Positions 33,795-43,214 of a DNA stretch of 64,000 nucleotides are shown here, piece by piece. The stretch comes from Paraburkholderia guartelaensis (GTDB lineage Bacteria; Pseudomonadota; Gammaproteobacteria; Burkholderiales; Burkholderiaceae): positions 44,468 through 108,467 of the forward strand of contig NZ_SMOD01000029.1 of NCBI RefSeq assembly GCF_004353905.1. Reading direction: 5' to 3'. Each line of letters opens with the position of its first letter. The stretch's first letter is position 1. The notes below the pieces were generated by a model, which was not told where the DNA came from, ran no database searches, and was given only the letters and a program-made list of their open reading frames with translations. The position numbers and the translations under genes were made by a program.

Positions 33795-34757
33795 ATGAAC
33801 TCCCGCATTCGCCGCCGCATCCTTCTCGCCGCCAGCGCGCTCGCCACGACCGCCGTAACAGGCGCCTTGCCGCTCGCGGCCCGCGCACAGGCGCCTCACA
33901 AGCCGAAGGTCGCGCTCGTCATGAAGTCGCTCGCCAACGAGTTCTTCCTCACCATGGAGACCGGCGCGAAGGACTATCAGAAGCACAACGCCGACCAGTT
34001 CGACCTCATCACCAACGGCATCAAGAACGAGACCGACACCGCCGCGCAAATCCAGATCGTCGAGCAGATGATCGTCTCGAAGGTCGACGCCATCGTGCTC
34101 GCGCCCGCCGACTCAAAGGCGCTCGTGCCCGTCGTGAAGAAAGCGGTGGACGCGGGCATCATCGTCGTGAACATCGACAACAAGCTCGACGCCGACGTGC
34201 TCAAGTCCAAGGACCTGAACGTGCCGTTCGTCGGCCCTGACAACCGCAAGGGCGCACGCCTCGTGGGCGACTACCTCGCCAAGCGCCTGAAGTCGGGCGA
34301 CCAGGTGGGCATCGTTGAGGGCGTCTCCACCACGACCAACGCGCAGCAGCGCACCGCGGGCTTCAAGGACGCGATGGATGCCGTGGGCGCGAAAATCGTC
34401 TCGACGCAGTCGGGCGAGTGGGAGATCGACAAGGGCAACGCCGTCGCTTCCGCCATGCTCAATGAATATCCGGACATCAAGGCGCTCCTGTGCGGCAACG
34501 ACAATATGGCGATCGGCGCCGTGTCGGCCGTGCGCGCGGCGGGCAAGCAGGGCAAGGTGTACGTGGTCGGCTACGACAACATCGCCGCCATCAAGCCAAT
34601 GCTCAAGGACGGCCGCGTGCTCGCCACCGCCGACCAGTACGCGGCGAAACAAGCCGTGTTCGGCATCGACACGGCCCTGAAGGCGATCAAGGAGCACAAG
34701 AAGCAGTCGGAGCTGTCCGGCATCGTCGAAACGCCCGTGGTGCTCGTCACGAAGTAA
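33795..34757 (+). CDS. rbsB: Ribose-type ABC transporter substrate-binding protein
   Basis: 320 aa. Signal peptide about 1-32 with an Arg-rich start (MNSRIRRRILLAASALATTA). The mature protein is a periplasmic type I sugar-binding fold: KVALVMKSLANEFFLTMETG, then DAIVLAPADSKALVPVVKKA and LCGNDNMAIGAVSAVRAAG. It captures ribose or a related sugar and delivers it to RbsAC. First gene of rbsBACRK. The 266 bp to rbsA is long for an operon and may hold an mRNA-processing or stabilising structure, but no clear hairpin was found. Confidence 0.9.
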   Translation: MNSRIRRRILLAASALATTAVTGALPLAARAQAPHKPKVALVMKSLANEFFLTMETGAKDYQKHNADQFDLITNGIKNETDTAAQIQIVEQMIVSKVDAIVLAPADSKALVPVVKKAVDAGIIVVNIDNKLDADVLKSKDLNVPFVGPDNRKGARLVGDYLAKRLKSGDQVGIVEGVSTTTNAQQRTAGFKDAMDAVGAKIVSTQSGEWEIDKGNAVASAMLNEYPDIKALLCGNDNMAIGAVSAVRAAGKQGKVYVVGYDNIAAIKPMLKDGRVLATADQYAAKQAVFGIDTALKAIKEHKKQSELSGIVETPVVLVTK

Positions 34758-35023
34758 GGCGGTGGCGGCAGGCGCCACGTCGTGCCGCGGCGGTATTTGC
34801 GTGCGCAACGCATTAAGCGCTCAAGAATCTCGCCGCGCAGCCGTTATTTGTACCGGGATGGCCGCATGGGCGGCCGTCTTCCGCTGGGCGGCGAATCGCT
34901 GCCCAGCGCGCCGTTCGATGCATGCTCTACCGGAGCGTGCGGCGGCGGTGCAGACCCGCAGTATCCGGGCGGCGCGGCTCACCGGTTGAACCCGGCGGCG
35001 CGGCTCGCGACTACAGGATCGTG

Positions 35024-36754
35024 ATGGATGCAAATGTCCCCGACGTAGCGTCACCTGCGCCCGCCGTGCTTACGGTTACGGGCGTCGGGAAGACCTACGA
35101 GCAGCCGGTGCTCGCCGACGTCAGCCTCGCGCTGCACGCCGGCGAAGTGCTTGCGCTTACGGGGGAAAACGGCGCAGGCAAGAGCACGCTCTCGAAGATC
35201 GTGAGCGGCCTCACGGCGCCGAGCGCGGGCAGCATGGAACTGATGGGCCGCGCCTACGCCCCGGCGAGCCGCCGCGAAGCCGAGGCGCTCGGCGTTCGCA
35301 TGGTCATGCAGGAGCTGAACCTGCTGCCCACGCTGAGCGTCGCCGAGAATCTTTTTCTGGACCGCCTGCCGCACGCGGGGCCGCTGCGGTTCGGCTGGAT
35401 CGATCGCAAGCGGCTGCGTGAAGACGCGCGGGCCGCGATGGCGCAGGTCGGGCTCGACGCGATCGACCCCGACACGCCGGTAGGCGAGCTGGGTATCGGG
35501 CATCAGCAGCTCGTGGAGATCGCGCGCAACCTGATCGGCAGCGCCGAGGGTGCCGATGGTGCCGGTCGTGCCGAGGGGGCCGGTCGCGGCGACATGCGCG
35601 TGCTGATCCTCGACGAGCCCACGGCCATGCTCACGGCCCGCGAGGTCGAGCTGCTGTTCGAGCAGATCGCGCGGCTGAAGGCGCGCGGCGTGGCGATCGT
35701 CTACATCTCGCACCGGCTCGAAGAACTCGAGCGCATCGCGCAGCGCGTCGCGGTGCTGCGCGACGGCAAGCTCGTGCGTGTGGACGACATGGCGAACCTC
35801 ACGCCCGAGCGCATCGTCGCGCTGATGGTGGGGCGAGAGCTTGGCGAGCGTATCGATCTGGGGCAGCGGCGCATCGGCGCGACGCTCCTGAAGGTGGACG
35901 GGCTCACGCGTGCGAAGGCCGTGCGCGACGTGTCGTTCGAGGTGCGCGCCGGTGAGATTTTCGGCGTTTCGGGGCTGATCGGCGCGGGTAGAACGGAGCT
36001 GATGCGGCTCATCTACGGCGCCGACCGCATGGAGCGCGGCACGGTGGCGCTCGCGCCCACGCCTGGCGCCGCGCCGGAGCCGGTGCAGATCGCCTCGCCC
36101 GCCGACGCGGTTCGGCTTGGCATCGCGCTCATCACCGAGGACCGCAAGGGCGAAGGGCTGCTGTTGCCGCAGCCGGTCGCCGCGAACGTGACGCTCGGCA
36201 ACGTGGGCGCGGTGGCGCGCTACGGCGTGGTGGATGCGGCGCGCGAGAACACGCTGGCGCGCACGCAGATCGACGCGCTGCGCATCCGCACGTCCGGGCC
36301 GGCGCAGCCGGTGGGCGAACTGTCGGGCGGCAACCAGCAGAAGGTGGTGATCGGCCGCTGGCTCGCGCGCGACATTACGCAGCCGATGCGCGTCGTGCTG
36401 TTCGACGAACCCACGCGCGGCATCGACGTCGGCGCGAAGTTCGACATCTACGGGCTGATGGGCGCGCTCGCGCGCGAAGGCCGGGCGCTCGTGGTGGTGT
36501 CGAGCGACCTGCGCGAGCTGATGCTGATCTGCGACCGCATCGGCGTGATGTCGGCGGGGAAGATGACGGCCATTTACGGTCGCGACGAGTGGAGCCAGGA
36601 CAAGCTGCTGGCCGCCGCGTTCGCGGGGCTGCGCGCCGAGGATGCGCTCGTTGCGAACGCGTGCGATCTGCCCGAAATGGGCGATGTACCGGCACACGTG
36701 GAAGCGCAAAAGCTGCAGGAACGAAACGACGACCCACGAGGGAGCGCTTCATGA
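35024..36754 (+). CDS. rbsA: Ribose-type ABC transporter ATP-binding protein (two NBDs)
   Basis: 576 aa, against about 500 for typical RbsA. Domain 1 has Walker A GENGAGKSTL, signature region ELGIGHQQLVEIARNL and Walker B VLILDEPTAML; domain 2 has the degenerate GLIGAGRTELMRLI and the intact LSGGNQQKV signature. Extra length comes from about 16 Gly/Ala-rich residues between signature and Walker B of domain 1, encoded by a 9-bp tandem repeat, and from a 40-residue C-terminal tail. ATG 35024 was chosen with AGGA upstream. Its stop overlaps the rbsC start by 4 bp (ATGA). Confidence 0.9.
   Translation: MDANVPDVASPAPAVLTVTGVGKTYEQPVLADVSLALHAGEVLALTGENGAGKSTLSKIVSGLTAPSAGSMELMGRAYAPASRREAEALGVRMVMQELNLLPTLSVAENLFLDRLPHAGPLRFGWIDRKRLREDARAAMAQVGLDAIDPDTPVGELGIGHQQLVEIARNLIGSAEGADGAGRAEGAGRGDMRVLILDEPTAMLTAREVELLFEQIARLKARGVAIVYISHRLEELERIAQRVAVLRDGKLVRVDDMANLTPERIVALMVGRELGERIDLGQRRIGATLLKVDGLTRAKAVRDVSFEVRAGEIFGVSGLIGAGRTELMRLIYGADRMERGTVALAPTPGAAPEPVQIASPADAVRLGIALITEDRKGEGLLLPQPVAANVTLGNVGAVARYGVVDAARENTLARTQIDALRIRTSGPAQPVGELSGGNQQKVVIGRWLARDITQPMRVVLFDEPTRGIDVGAKFDIYGLMGALAREGRALVVVSSDLRELMLICDRIGVMSAGKMTAIYGRDEWSQDKLLAAAFAGLRAEDALVANACDLPEMGDVPAHVEAQKLQERNDDPRGSAS
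35543..35587 (+). repeat. Five imperfect 9-bp tandem repeats inside rbsA
   Basis: Units GCCGAGGGT, GCCGATGGT, GCCGGTCGT, GCCGAGGGG, GCCGGTCGC in frame, coding Ala-(Glu/Asp/Gly)-(Gly/Arg) triplets. They fall in a loop between the signature and Walker B of the first nucleotide-binding domain and look like a slippage expansion. Confidence 0.85.
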
Positions 36755-37839
36755 CGAACGATCCGTTGCGCGGGCAACCATCGCCTCAGGGCGACGAAGG
36801 CGGTGGGCGAACCAGTTCGGCCAAAATCGGGGCGGCCGCTGCGTCCGAGTCGGTGCCGCGTGCGATGCAGGCGAGCGGCAAGCCGGTCGGCACGCGCTTT
36901 GGCTTTTCGAACTACCTGGGCCTCGCGCTCGCGCTGATCGCGATGATCGTGTTCTTCTCGCTGCTGAGTTCGCACTTCCTCACGTACGATACGTTCAGCA
37001 CGATCGCGAACCAGATTCCCGATCTCGTGGTGATGGCCGTGGGCATGACCTTCGTGCTGATCATCGCGGGCATCGATCTTTCGGTGGGCTCGGTGCTCGC
37101 GCTCGGCGCTTCGGTGGTGAGCGTGGCGTCGCTCAAGTGGGGCTGGGGCGCGTTGCCGGCGGCGCTGCTCGGCCTCGTCGCCGCGGCGGCCACTGGCACG
37201 CTCACGGGCGCGGTGACGGTGGGCTGGCGTATCCCGTCGTTCATCGTCTCGCTCGGCGTGCTCGAAGCGGCGCGTGGGCTTGCGTACCAGATGACGAATT
37301 CGCGCACGGCGTATATCGGCGACGCGTTCGACTTTCTCTCGAACCCGATCGCATTTGGCATTTCGCCGGCGTTTCTGATCGCGGTGGCGGTGATGGTGAT
37401 CGCGCAGCTCACGCTTACGCGCACGGTGTTCGGACGGTATCTGATTGGTATCGGTACCAACGAGGAGGCAGTGCGCCTCGCGGGCGTCGATCCGCGGCCG
37501 TACAAGGTGATCGTGTTCGCATTGATGGGTGCGCTCTCCGGGCTCGCAGCGCTGTTTCAGATTTCGCGTCTCGAAGCCGCCGACCCGAACGCGGGCGTCG
37601 GGCTGGAACTGCAGGTGATCGCGGCCGTGGTGATCGGCGGCACGAGCCTGATGGGCGGGCGCGGCTCGGTCATCAGCACGTTCTTCGGCGTGCTGATCAT
37701 TTCGGTGCTGGCCGCGGGGCTCGCGCAGATCGGCGCGAACGAGCCCACCAAACGGATCATCACCGGCGCGGTGATCGTCGTGGCAGTCGTGCTCGACACA
37801 TACCGCAGCAGGCGAAGTAGCAGAGGCAGCAGGACATAA
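36751..37839 (+). CDS. rbsC: Ribose-type ABC transporter permease
   Basis: 362 aa. A Gly/Ser-rich cytoplasmic N-terminus of about 50 residues precedes eight to ten membrane segments. Family motifs include VVMAVGMTFVLIIAGIDLSV, the conserved GIDLSVG of RbsC/AraH, and AAVVIGGTSLMGGRGS, the coupling region near the C-terminus. It forms the inner-membrane channel with RbsA. The start overlaps the rbsA stop by 4 bp. Chain ends in a short basic tail (YRSRRSSRGSRT). Confidence 0.92.
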   Translation: MTNDPLRGQPSPQGDEGGGRTSSAKIGAAAASESVPRAMQASGKPVGTRFGFSNYLGLALALIAMIVFFSLLSSHFLTYDTFSTIANQIPDLVVMAVGMTFVLIIAGIDLSVGSVLALGASVVSVASLKWGWGALPAALLGLVAAAATGTLTGAVTVGWRIPSFIVSLGVLEAARGLAYQMTNSRTAYIGDAFDFLSNPIAFGISPAFLIAVAVMVIAQLTLTRTVFGRYLIGIGTNEEAVRLAGVDPRPYKVIVFALMGALSGLAALFQISRLEAADPNAGVGLELQVIAAVVIGGTSLMGGRGSVISTFFGVLIISVLAAGLAQIGANEPTKRIITGAVIVVAVVLDTYRSRRSSRGSRT

Positions 37840-37979
37840 CAAATTTTTTCGAGGGCGCGGTCCGCAACGCAGCGCGGGCCGGCGGAAATGACCGGGGAAG
37901 CGACGCCAGACCAAACCAACAACGGGCGCGCAGAGAGCCGGCAGCAACAGGGCAGCAAAAAAGCAGGAGCAACATAAAT

Positions 37980-39017
37980 ATGGCGACGATCAAGGATGTG
38001 GCCGCCGTGGCGGGGGTGTCTTTCACGACGGTGTCGCATGTGGTGAACAATTCGCGTCCGGTGTCGGCGGACGTGCGGGCCAAGGTCGAGCGTGCGATTC
38101 GCGACTTGAACTACGTGCCGTCGGCGGTGGCGCGCTCGCTCAAGGCGCGTGCCACGGCGACCGTGGGTCTGCTCGTGCCGAACGGGACCAACCCGTATTT
38201 CGCGGAGCTTGCGCGCGGCGTCGAGGACGCCTGCGCGCGCAAGGGCTACTGCGTGTTCTTCTGCAACTCCGACGACGACCCGGCCAAGCAGCGCAGCTAC
38301 CTGCGCGTGCTGCAGGAAAAGCGCATCGACGGGCTCATCGTCGCCTCGGCCGGCGACGATGCCGTGCTGGCTTCGACGCTTGCCGATACCCGCGAGCCGA
38401 TCGTCGTCATCGACCGCAACATCGAGGGCCTCGACGCCGATCTCGTGCAGATCGACCACGAGCGCGGCGCCTGGCTCGCCACGCGGCATCTGCTCGAACT
38501 CGGGCACTCGCGCATTGGCTGCATCACCGGGCCGGTGACGACCGCAGTGAGCGCGATGCGCATGCACGGCTTCCTGCGCGCCATGTCCGAGCGGGGCGTC
38601 GAGATCGCGCCGGAGGCGATCGTCGAAAGCGACTTTTCCGGGGCGGGCGGCTACCGCGCGGCGGCGCAACTGTTCGACAGCGTGCGGCCGACGGCGATCT
38701 TTGCCGGCAACGACATGATGGGCATCGGCGCCTTGCGCGCGGCCGCCGAGCGCGGCTTGCGCGTGCCGGGCGACTGCTCGATCATCGGCTTCGACGATAT
38801 CGAGCTTGGCAACTTCACCTGGCCCGCGCTCTCGACGGTCGGCCAGCCGGCGCGTGCGCTCGGCGACATGGCGGCGCTCACGCTGATCGAGCGCATCGCG
38901 AACGCGCGCGAGGAAGGTGCGAGGGCGCGGCGGCGCGTCATGCCGCCTACGCTCTTCGCTCGTGAATCGACGGGGCCCTGGGTCGGCGCGGAGGAGTACG
39001 CGCCTCTCGCGGCCTGA
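37980..39017 (+). CDS. rbsR: RbsR-type LacI-family regulator
   Basis: 345 aa. It opens directly with the LacI headpiece (MATIKDVAAVAGVSFTTVSH), then the hinge YVPSAVARSLKARATATVGL and an effector domain similar to the ribose-binding protein (GLLVPNGTNPYFAELARGVE). It is placed between rbsC (140 bp gap) and rbsK (47 bp gap), so it is embedded in the operon it probably represses. GCAGGAG stands upstream of the ATG. Ribose or ribose phosphate is the expected inducer. Confidence 0.88.
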   Translation: MATIKDVAAVAGVSFTTVSHVVNNSRPVSADVRAKVERAIRDLNYVPSAVARSLKARATATVGLLVPNGTNPYFAELARGVEDACARKGYCVFFCNSDDDPAKQRSYLRVLQEKRIDGLIVASAGDDAVLASTLADTREPIVVIDRNIEGLDADLVQIDHERGAWLATRHLLELGHSRIGCITGPVTTAVSAMRMHGFLRAMSERGVEIAPEAIVESDFSGAGGYRAAAQLFDSVRPTAIFAGNDMMGIGALRAAAERGLRVPGDCSIIGFDDIELGNFTWPALSTVGQPARALGDMAALTLIERIANAREEGARARRRVMPPTLFARESTGPWVGAEEYAPLAA

Positions 39018-39064
39018 GGCAGGGCGGCGGCGGCACCGCAGGCGCAAGCCATTCAGGAGGCATC

Positions 39065-40006
39065 GTGACGACTGATGCAGCAAGGCCGACCGGCACGCGC
39101 GCTCGCGTGGCCGTGGTCGGCAGTCTGAATATGGATCTCGTCGCGCGTGCGCCGCGCTTGCCCGCTCCCGGCGAGACGCTCGCGGGCAATGCGTTCGCGC
39201 AGGTGGCCGGCGGCAAGGGCGGCAATCAGGCGGTGGCCGCGGCGCGCCTGGGCGCGCAGGTGGCGATGGTCGGCCGGGTCGGCGCCGACAGCAACGGCGA
39301 GGTATTGCGCGCGGGGCTGATGGCAGAAGGTATCGACTGCGGCGCGCTCGAGACGTCGCCGGATGCGCCGACCGGCGTGGCGCTGATCATCGTCGACGAC
39401 GCGAGCCAGAACGCCATCGTCATCGTGGCCGGCAGCAACGGCGAGGTGACGCCTGAAACGATCGCGCGCCATGAGGCTGTGCTCGCGCAGGCCGACGTCG
39501 TGGTCTGCCAGCTCGAAACGCCCACGGACGCCGTGTTGGCCGCGCTCGCCGCCGCACGGCGCCTCGGCAAGATCACCATCCTCAATCCAGCGCCCGCTAC
39601 GGGGCCGCTGCCTGCGCAGTGGCTCCCGCTCATCGACTATCTCGTGCCGAACGAACTGGAGGCCGCCGCGCTCACCGGCTTGCCCGCGAGCACGCCTGAA
39701 GAGGCGGCGCGCGCGGCGTTAGCGCTGCGCGAGGCAGGCGCCTGCAACGTGCTGGTGACGCTCGGCGCGCAGGGCGTATGCGTGCTGCTCGACGGCGCCG
39801 CGCCGGCCCATCTGCCCGCGCCACGCGTCACTGCGGTGGACACGACGGCGGCCGGCGACACATTTATCGGCGGACTGGCCGCGCGTCTCGCCGCCGGTGC
39901 GCCTGCGCTCGAAGCCATCGCTTTCGCGTTGCGTGCGGCGTCGGTTTCCGTCACGCGTGCGGGCGCTCAACCTTCCATTCCAACGCTCGCCGAACTCGCG
40001 GGCTGA
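39065..40006 (+). CDS. rbsK: Ribokinase
   Basis: 313 aa PfkB-family kinase. The ribokinase N-terminal signature GGKGGNQAVAAARLGAQV and the C-terminal DTTAAGDTFIGGLAARL, with catalytic Asp in AAGDTF, are intact, and the N-terminal segment VVGSLNMDLVARAPRLP is typical of RbsK. It phosphorylates ribose at C5. GTG start at 39065 with AGGAGG 6 nt upstream; other starts are out of register with the family. Last metabolic gene of the rbs operon. Confidence 0.92.
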   Translation: MTTDAARPTGTRARVAVVGSLNMDLVARAPRLPAPGETLAGNAFAQVAGGKGGNQAVAAARLGAQVAMVGRVGADSNGEVLRAGLMAEGIDCGALETSPDAPTGVALIIVDDASQNAIVIVAGSNGEVTPETIARHEAVLAQADVVVCQLETPTDAVLAALAAARRLGKITILNPAPATGPLPAQWLPLIDYLVPNELEAAALTGLPASTPEEAARAALALREAGACNVLVTLGAQGVCVLLDGAAPAHLPAPRVTAVDTTAAGDTFIGGLAARLAAGAPALEAIAFALRAASVSVTRAGAQPSIPTLAELAG

Positions 40007-40199
40007 GCGTATTTGCGCGTCTTGCAGCGCTGACCGGCCGCGGCGCCGCTGATTGCTGCGGTGCATGAATCTATCTGACGAATACTTCATACGATATACA
40101 CATTTCAAGACCATGAAAACCTGTGCCGTAAACGCCTGTTAGAGCAATAGCTCAATGTCGGGCGCAGGGCCCGACCACACCACAAGCGTTGGGGGATTC

Positions 40200-41978
40200 A
40201 TGGGCAAGGGCATCAGTATCAAGGCGCGCATCGGCATCACAATGGGCTTCCTGGCAACGCTGATCGTCGCGATCAGTGCGGTCGGCCTGCTGGGTCTCAC
40301 GCGTTCGAACGACGCGTATCGCGAGACCTTCACCGACCAGATGCCCAGTTCGCACGCGGTCAACCTGGCCGAGATCTACGCGGCGCGCGAGCGTCTCGCG
40401 CTCGATCGCGCCGCCTTCGAACAGGGTACGTCCGACGCCGCCGCGACGATCGACCGTGCGCGTATGCTGCGTGGCGTATCGGACGACTTCTGGAAGAAGT
40501 ACATGGCCTTGCCGCACGACGGCGAGGAAGCGCGCCTCGCCCAGGATGTCGGGGCCCGGCGCGACGCCCTGCACCAGATCGCGGATCAGTTCATGACGAC
40601 TGTCCAGTCAGGCGATCAGGCGAAGATCGTGGCAGGCGCCAAGGCGCTCAAGGAGGCCTACGACGGGCTCTCGAAGGCCGACGCCGAGCTCGACAAGCTC
40701 CAGATGACGCAAGCGCAGCAGGGCTTCGACGACGCCCAGGCCGCGTTCTCGGAACTGCGCATCGCGTGCATCGCGGCGTTGATCGTAGGCATCGGCGCGG
40801 CCGCCTATTCGTTCTTCTCGCTGCGCCGCGCCATTGCGGAACCGCTTGGCGAAGCGCTGGGCGCTTTCCATGCGATCGCCGCCGGCGATCTGCGCCGGCC
40901 CGTGGTCGTGCGCCGCAACGACGAAATGGGCGAACTGCTGGGCGGTGTCGCACAGATGCAGCGCAGCCTCACCGAAACGGTGCGCTCGGTACGCTCGGGC
41001 ACCGAATCGATCGCCACGGCCACGCGCGAGATCGCCGCGGGCAACCTCGACCTCTCGTCGCGCACCGAAGAGCAGGCTTCTGCTCTCCAGGAGACCGCCT
41101 CGAGCATGGAGCAGCTCACGGGCACCGTGAAGCAGAACGCCGACAACGCCCGCCAGGCCAGCGCGCTCGCCGCCAACGCCTCGGAAATCGCCAACAAGGG
41201 CAGCTCGGTCGTCAATCAGGTGGTCGGCACGATGGGCGACATCAACGACAGCTCCGCGAAGATCGCCGACATCATCACGATCATCGAGGGCATCGCGTTC
41301 CAGACGAATATCCTCGCGCTCAATGCGGCCGTCGAAGCGGCGCGCGCGGGCGAGGAAGGGCGCGGCTTCGCCGTGGTGGCGGGCGAGGTGCGCAGCCTCG
41401 CGCAGCGCTCGTCGGCAGCGGCCAAGGAAATCAAGGGGCTCATCGACACCTCGGTCGAGCGCGTGCAGGCGGGTTCGGCGCTCGTCGACGAGGCGGGCCG
41501 CACGATGACCGAGATCATCGCCGCGGTGCAGCGCGTGACCGACATCATGGGCGAGATCGCAGCGGCTTCGCAGGAGCAGTCGGGCGGCATCGACCAGGTC
41601 GCGCGCGCGGTCACGCAGATGGACGAGGTCACCCAGCAGAACGCGGCGCTCGTCGAGGAGGCGGCGGCCGCGGCGCAGTCGCTCGAGGACCAGGCCGGAC
41701 GCCTGCGCGAGGCCGTCTCGGTGTTCAATCTGGATGACGCAGCACACGGCGCGGCGCCGGCGCAGCCCGTGCGGGCAGCGGCCAAGGCGGCTTCTGTTTC
41801 CCGTTCCGTCACGCGCCTGGCAGCGGCCGGCGGGGCTTCTGCGCCTGCGGCAAAGCGGGCGCCACGCAGCGCTCCCGCTGCCATCCAGCCGGCCACACGG
41901 GCGGCCGCTGCCCCGAGCGCGCCCGTCAGCGCGGTAGCGTCGGTCGCCGCCTCGAGCGGCGACTGGGAAACCTTCTGA
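40200..41978 (+). CDS. Methyl-accepting chemotaxis protein with CheR-tether pentapeptide
   Basis: 592 aa. TM1 at about 10-33, a periplasmic four-helix sensor of about 155 residues (Tar-like), TM2 near 190-212, HAMP, then the signalling hairpin with IIEGIAFQTNILALNAAVEA, then ARAGEEGRGFAVVAGEVRSL, the universal MCP tip. After an Ala/Pro-rich linker the chain ends in DWETF, close to the NWETF pentapeptide that binds CheR in E. coli Tar and Tsr. It lies 193 bp after rbsK, same strand, so taxis to ribose through RbsB is a reasonable guess (inference). A terminator follows. Confidence 0.93.
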   Translation: MGKGISIKARIGITMGFLATLIVAISAVGLLGLTRSNDAYRETFTDQMPSSHAVNLAEIYAARERLALDRAAFEQGTSDAAATIDRARMLRGVSDDFWKKYMALPHDGEEARLAQDVGARRDALHQIADQFMTTVQSGDQAKIVAGAKALKEAYDGLSKADAELDKLQMTQAQQGFDDAQAAFSELRIACIAALIVGIGAAAYSFFSLRRAIAEPLGEALGAFHAIAAGDLRRPVVVRRNDEMGELLGGVAQMQRSLTETVRSVRSGTESIATATREIAAGNLDLSSRTEEQASALQETASSMEQLTGTVKQNADNARQASALAANASEIANKGSSVVNQVVGTMGDINDSSAKIADIITIIEGIAFQTNILALNAAVEAARAGEEGRGFAVVAGEVRSLAQRSSAAAKEIKGLIDTSVERVQAGSALVDEAGRTMTEIIAAVQRVTDIMGEIAAASQEQSGGIDQVARAVTQMDEVTQQNAALVEEAAAAAQSLEDQAGRLREAVSVFNLDDAAHGAAPAQPVRAAAKAASVSRSVTRLAAAGGASAPAAKRAPRSAPAAIQPATRAAAAPSAPVSAVASVAASSGDWETF

Positions 41979-42024
41979 AGAAGTTCATCTAAACAGGCGC
42001 GCGGGCCGACCGCGCGAGAAAGCC

Positions 42025-42049
42025 AGCCGCTGCTCCCAGCGGCTTTTTT
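42025..42049 (+). terminator. Intrinsic terminator of the chemoreceptor gene
   Basis: AGCCGCTG (42025-42032) - CTCC loop - CAGCGGCT (42037-42044) followed by six T. Confidence 0.9.
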
Positions 42050-42359
42050 ACGCCTTTGACCCCGTTGTGCGGCCCCGCCGTGCGCCATACGAGCGCCGTT
42101 ACGGTACATTGTCAGCCGTGTCATCTGCGCGGCCCGGTAGGCGCGCTACACTGCGGCGCCCAGCGGCGCCCGCGAGCGGCATGGCGTCGTGCTGGATGGT
42201 TCAGCCTGCGCCCGTGCCCGAGCGCGGCCCGCACGGGGTGGCGCCGCAACGGGAAGGACCCGCGCCGCAGGGCAAGGGAGGGCGCACAGCGCCAGGCAGG
42301 ACGAATTGCGCCGGCATCACGCGCCGGCGCCGCATGACAGCACAAACAAGGAACCCGAC
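42050..42359. other. Intergenic region before the hydratase-like gene
   Basis: About 310 bp with no convincing gene. TACATT near 42112-42117 could be a -10 element for the next gene. The rest is very GC-rich and carries no clear palindrome. Confidence 0.35.
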
Positions 42360-43121
42360 ATGACGCATGACGATCTCGCGCAACGCCTCGTAAATGCGCG
42401 CCGGCATCATCATCTGATCGAAACGCTGGAACCCGAGCGTGTGCCGCCGGACGCGGCCACGGCCTACGCGATCCAGCAGGCAGTGCTCGCCGGGCTCGAG
42501 ACGACCACGGGCGGCTGGAAGGTGGGCGCACGCGCCCCGGGCGGCCCCGCTTCCGGCGCGCCGATCCCGGCGCCGCTCGTGCACGCCTCACCGGCGCGCT
42601 TCGAGCGTCGCCACTTCTTCCGCGTGCTCGTAGAGCTGGAGATCGCCTTTCGTTTTTCGGAACCGATCGTCCCGCGCGCCGAAGCCTATGCGCGCGACGA
42701 GGTGCTCTCGCGCGTCGGCCAGATCCTGCCGGCCATCGAAATCGTCGACAGCCGTTTCGCGCAGTGGCCCAACATCGCGCCGCTCGCCCAGCTCGCCGAT
42801 GCACAGAACAATGGCGCACTCGTGACCGGCCATGCGCAGTCCTACCCAGCGCTTGCCCGCGTGCTCGATTTCGTCGCACCTGAGCTCGAACTGACGTTCG
42901 ACGGCGCCTCGCTCGTGCCGGAGGCCTCGGGCAACCCTGCTGGCGATCCGCGCGAGCTGCTCGTCTGGTTCGTCAATCATTGCGCCGCAATGGGCATCAC
43001 GATCGAGCCGGAATGGACCATCACGACCGGCACCTATGTCGGTGCGCACCGCATCGATACGCCGGGCCTCCTGCACGGCCATATCGACGGGTTGGGAGAA
43101 GTCGAAGTCGAGTTCGTCTAG
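42360..43121 (+). CDS. 2-keto-4-pentenoate hydratase / fumarylacetoacetate-hydrolase-fold protein
   Basis: 253 aa, the size of MhpD/XylJ-type hydratases. An N-terminal cap (LAQRLVNARRHHHLIETLEP) precedes the FAH-fold core with VLVELEIAFRFSEPIVPRAE, where acidic residues bind the divalent metal, LPAIEIVDSRFAQWPNIAPL, and TITTGTYVGAHRIDTPG near the end. Such enzymes hydrate 2-hydroxypentadienoates or decarboxylate related acids in aromatic meta-cleavage pathways. No other pathway gene adjoins, so the substrate is open. AAGGAA lies 8 nt before the ATG; a strong terminator follows. Confidence 0.87.
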   Translation: MTHDDLAQRLVNARRHHHLIETLEPERVPPDAATAYAIQQAVLAGLETTTGGWKVGARAPGGPASGAPIPAPLVHASPARFERRHFFRVLVELEIAFRFSEPIVPRAEAYARDEVLSRVGQILPAIEIVDSRFAQWPNIAPLAQLADAQNNGALVTGHAQSYPALARVLDFVAPELELTFDGASLVPEASGNPAGDPRELLVWFVNHCAAMGITIEPEWTITTGTYVGAHRIDTPGLLHGHIDGLGEVEVEFV

Positions 43122-43178
43122 GCCGCCCAGGGGCACATCATGTAACTGTCGCACCTGTCACATTTGCTGTAATGAAAA

Positions 43179-43214
43179 GCCGCCGCGCGCATTGCGCGGC
43201 GGCTTTATTTTTTT
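43179..43214 (+). terminator. Intrinsic terminator after the hydratase-like gene
   Basis: Perfect 10-bp stem GCCGCCGCGC / GCGCGGCGGC (43179-43203) with 5-nt loop and TTTATTTTTTT. Confidence 0.95.

Noticed and set aside
35051..36709. Long minus-strand open frame opposite rbsA
   Set aside because: Antisense shadow; rbsA has two complete nucleotide-binding domains.
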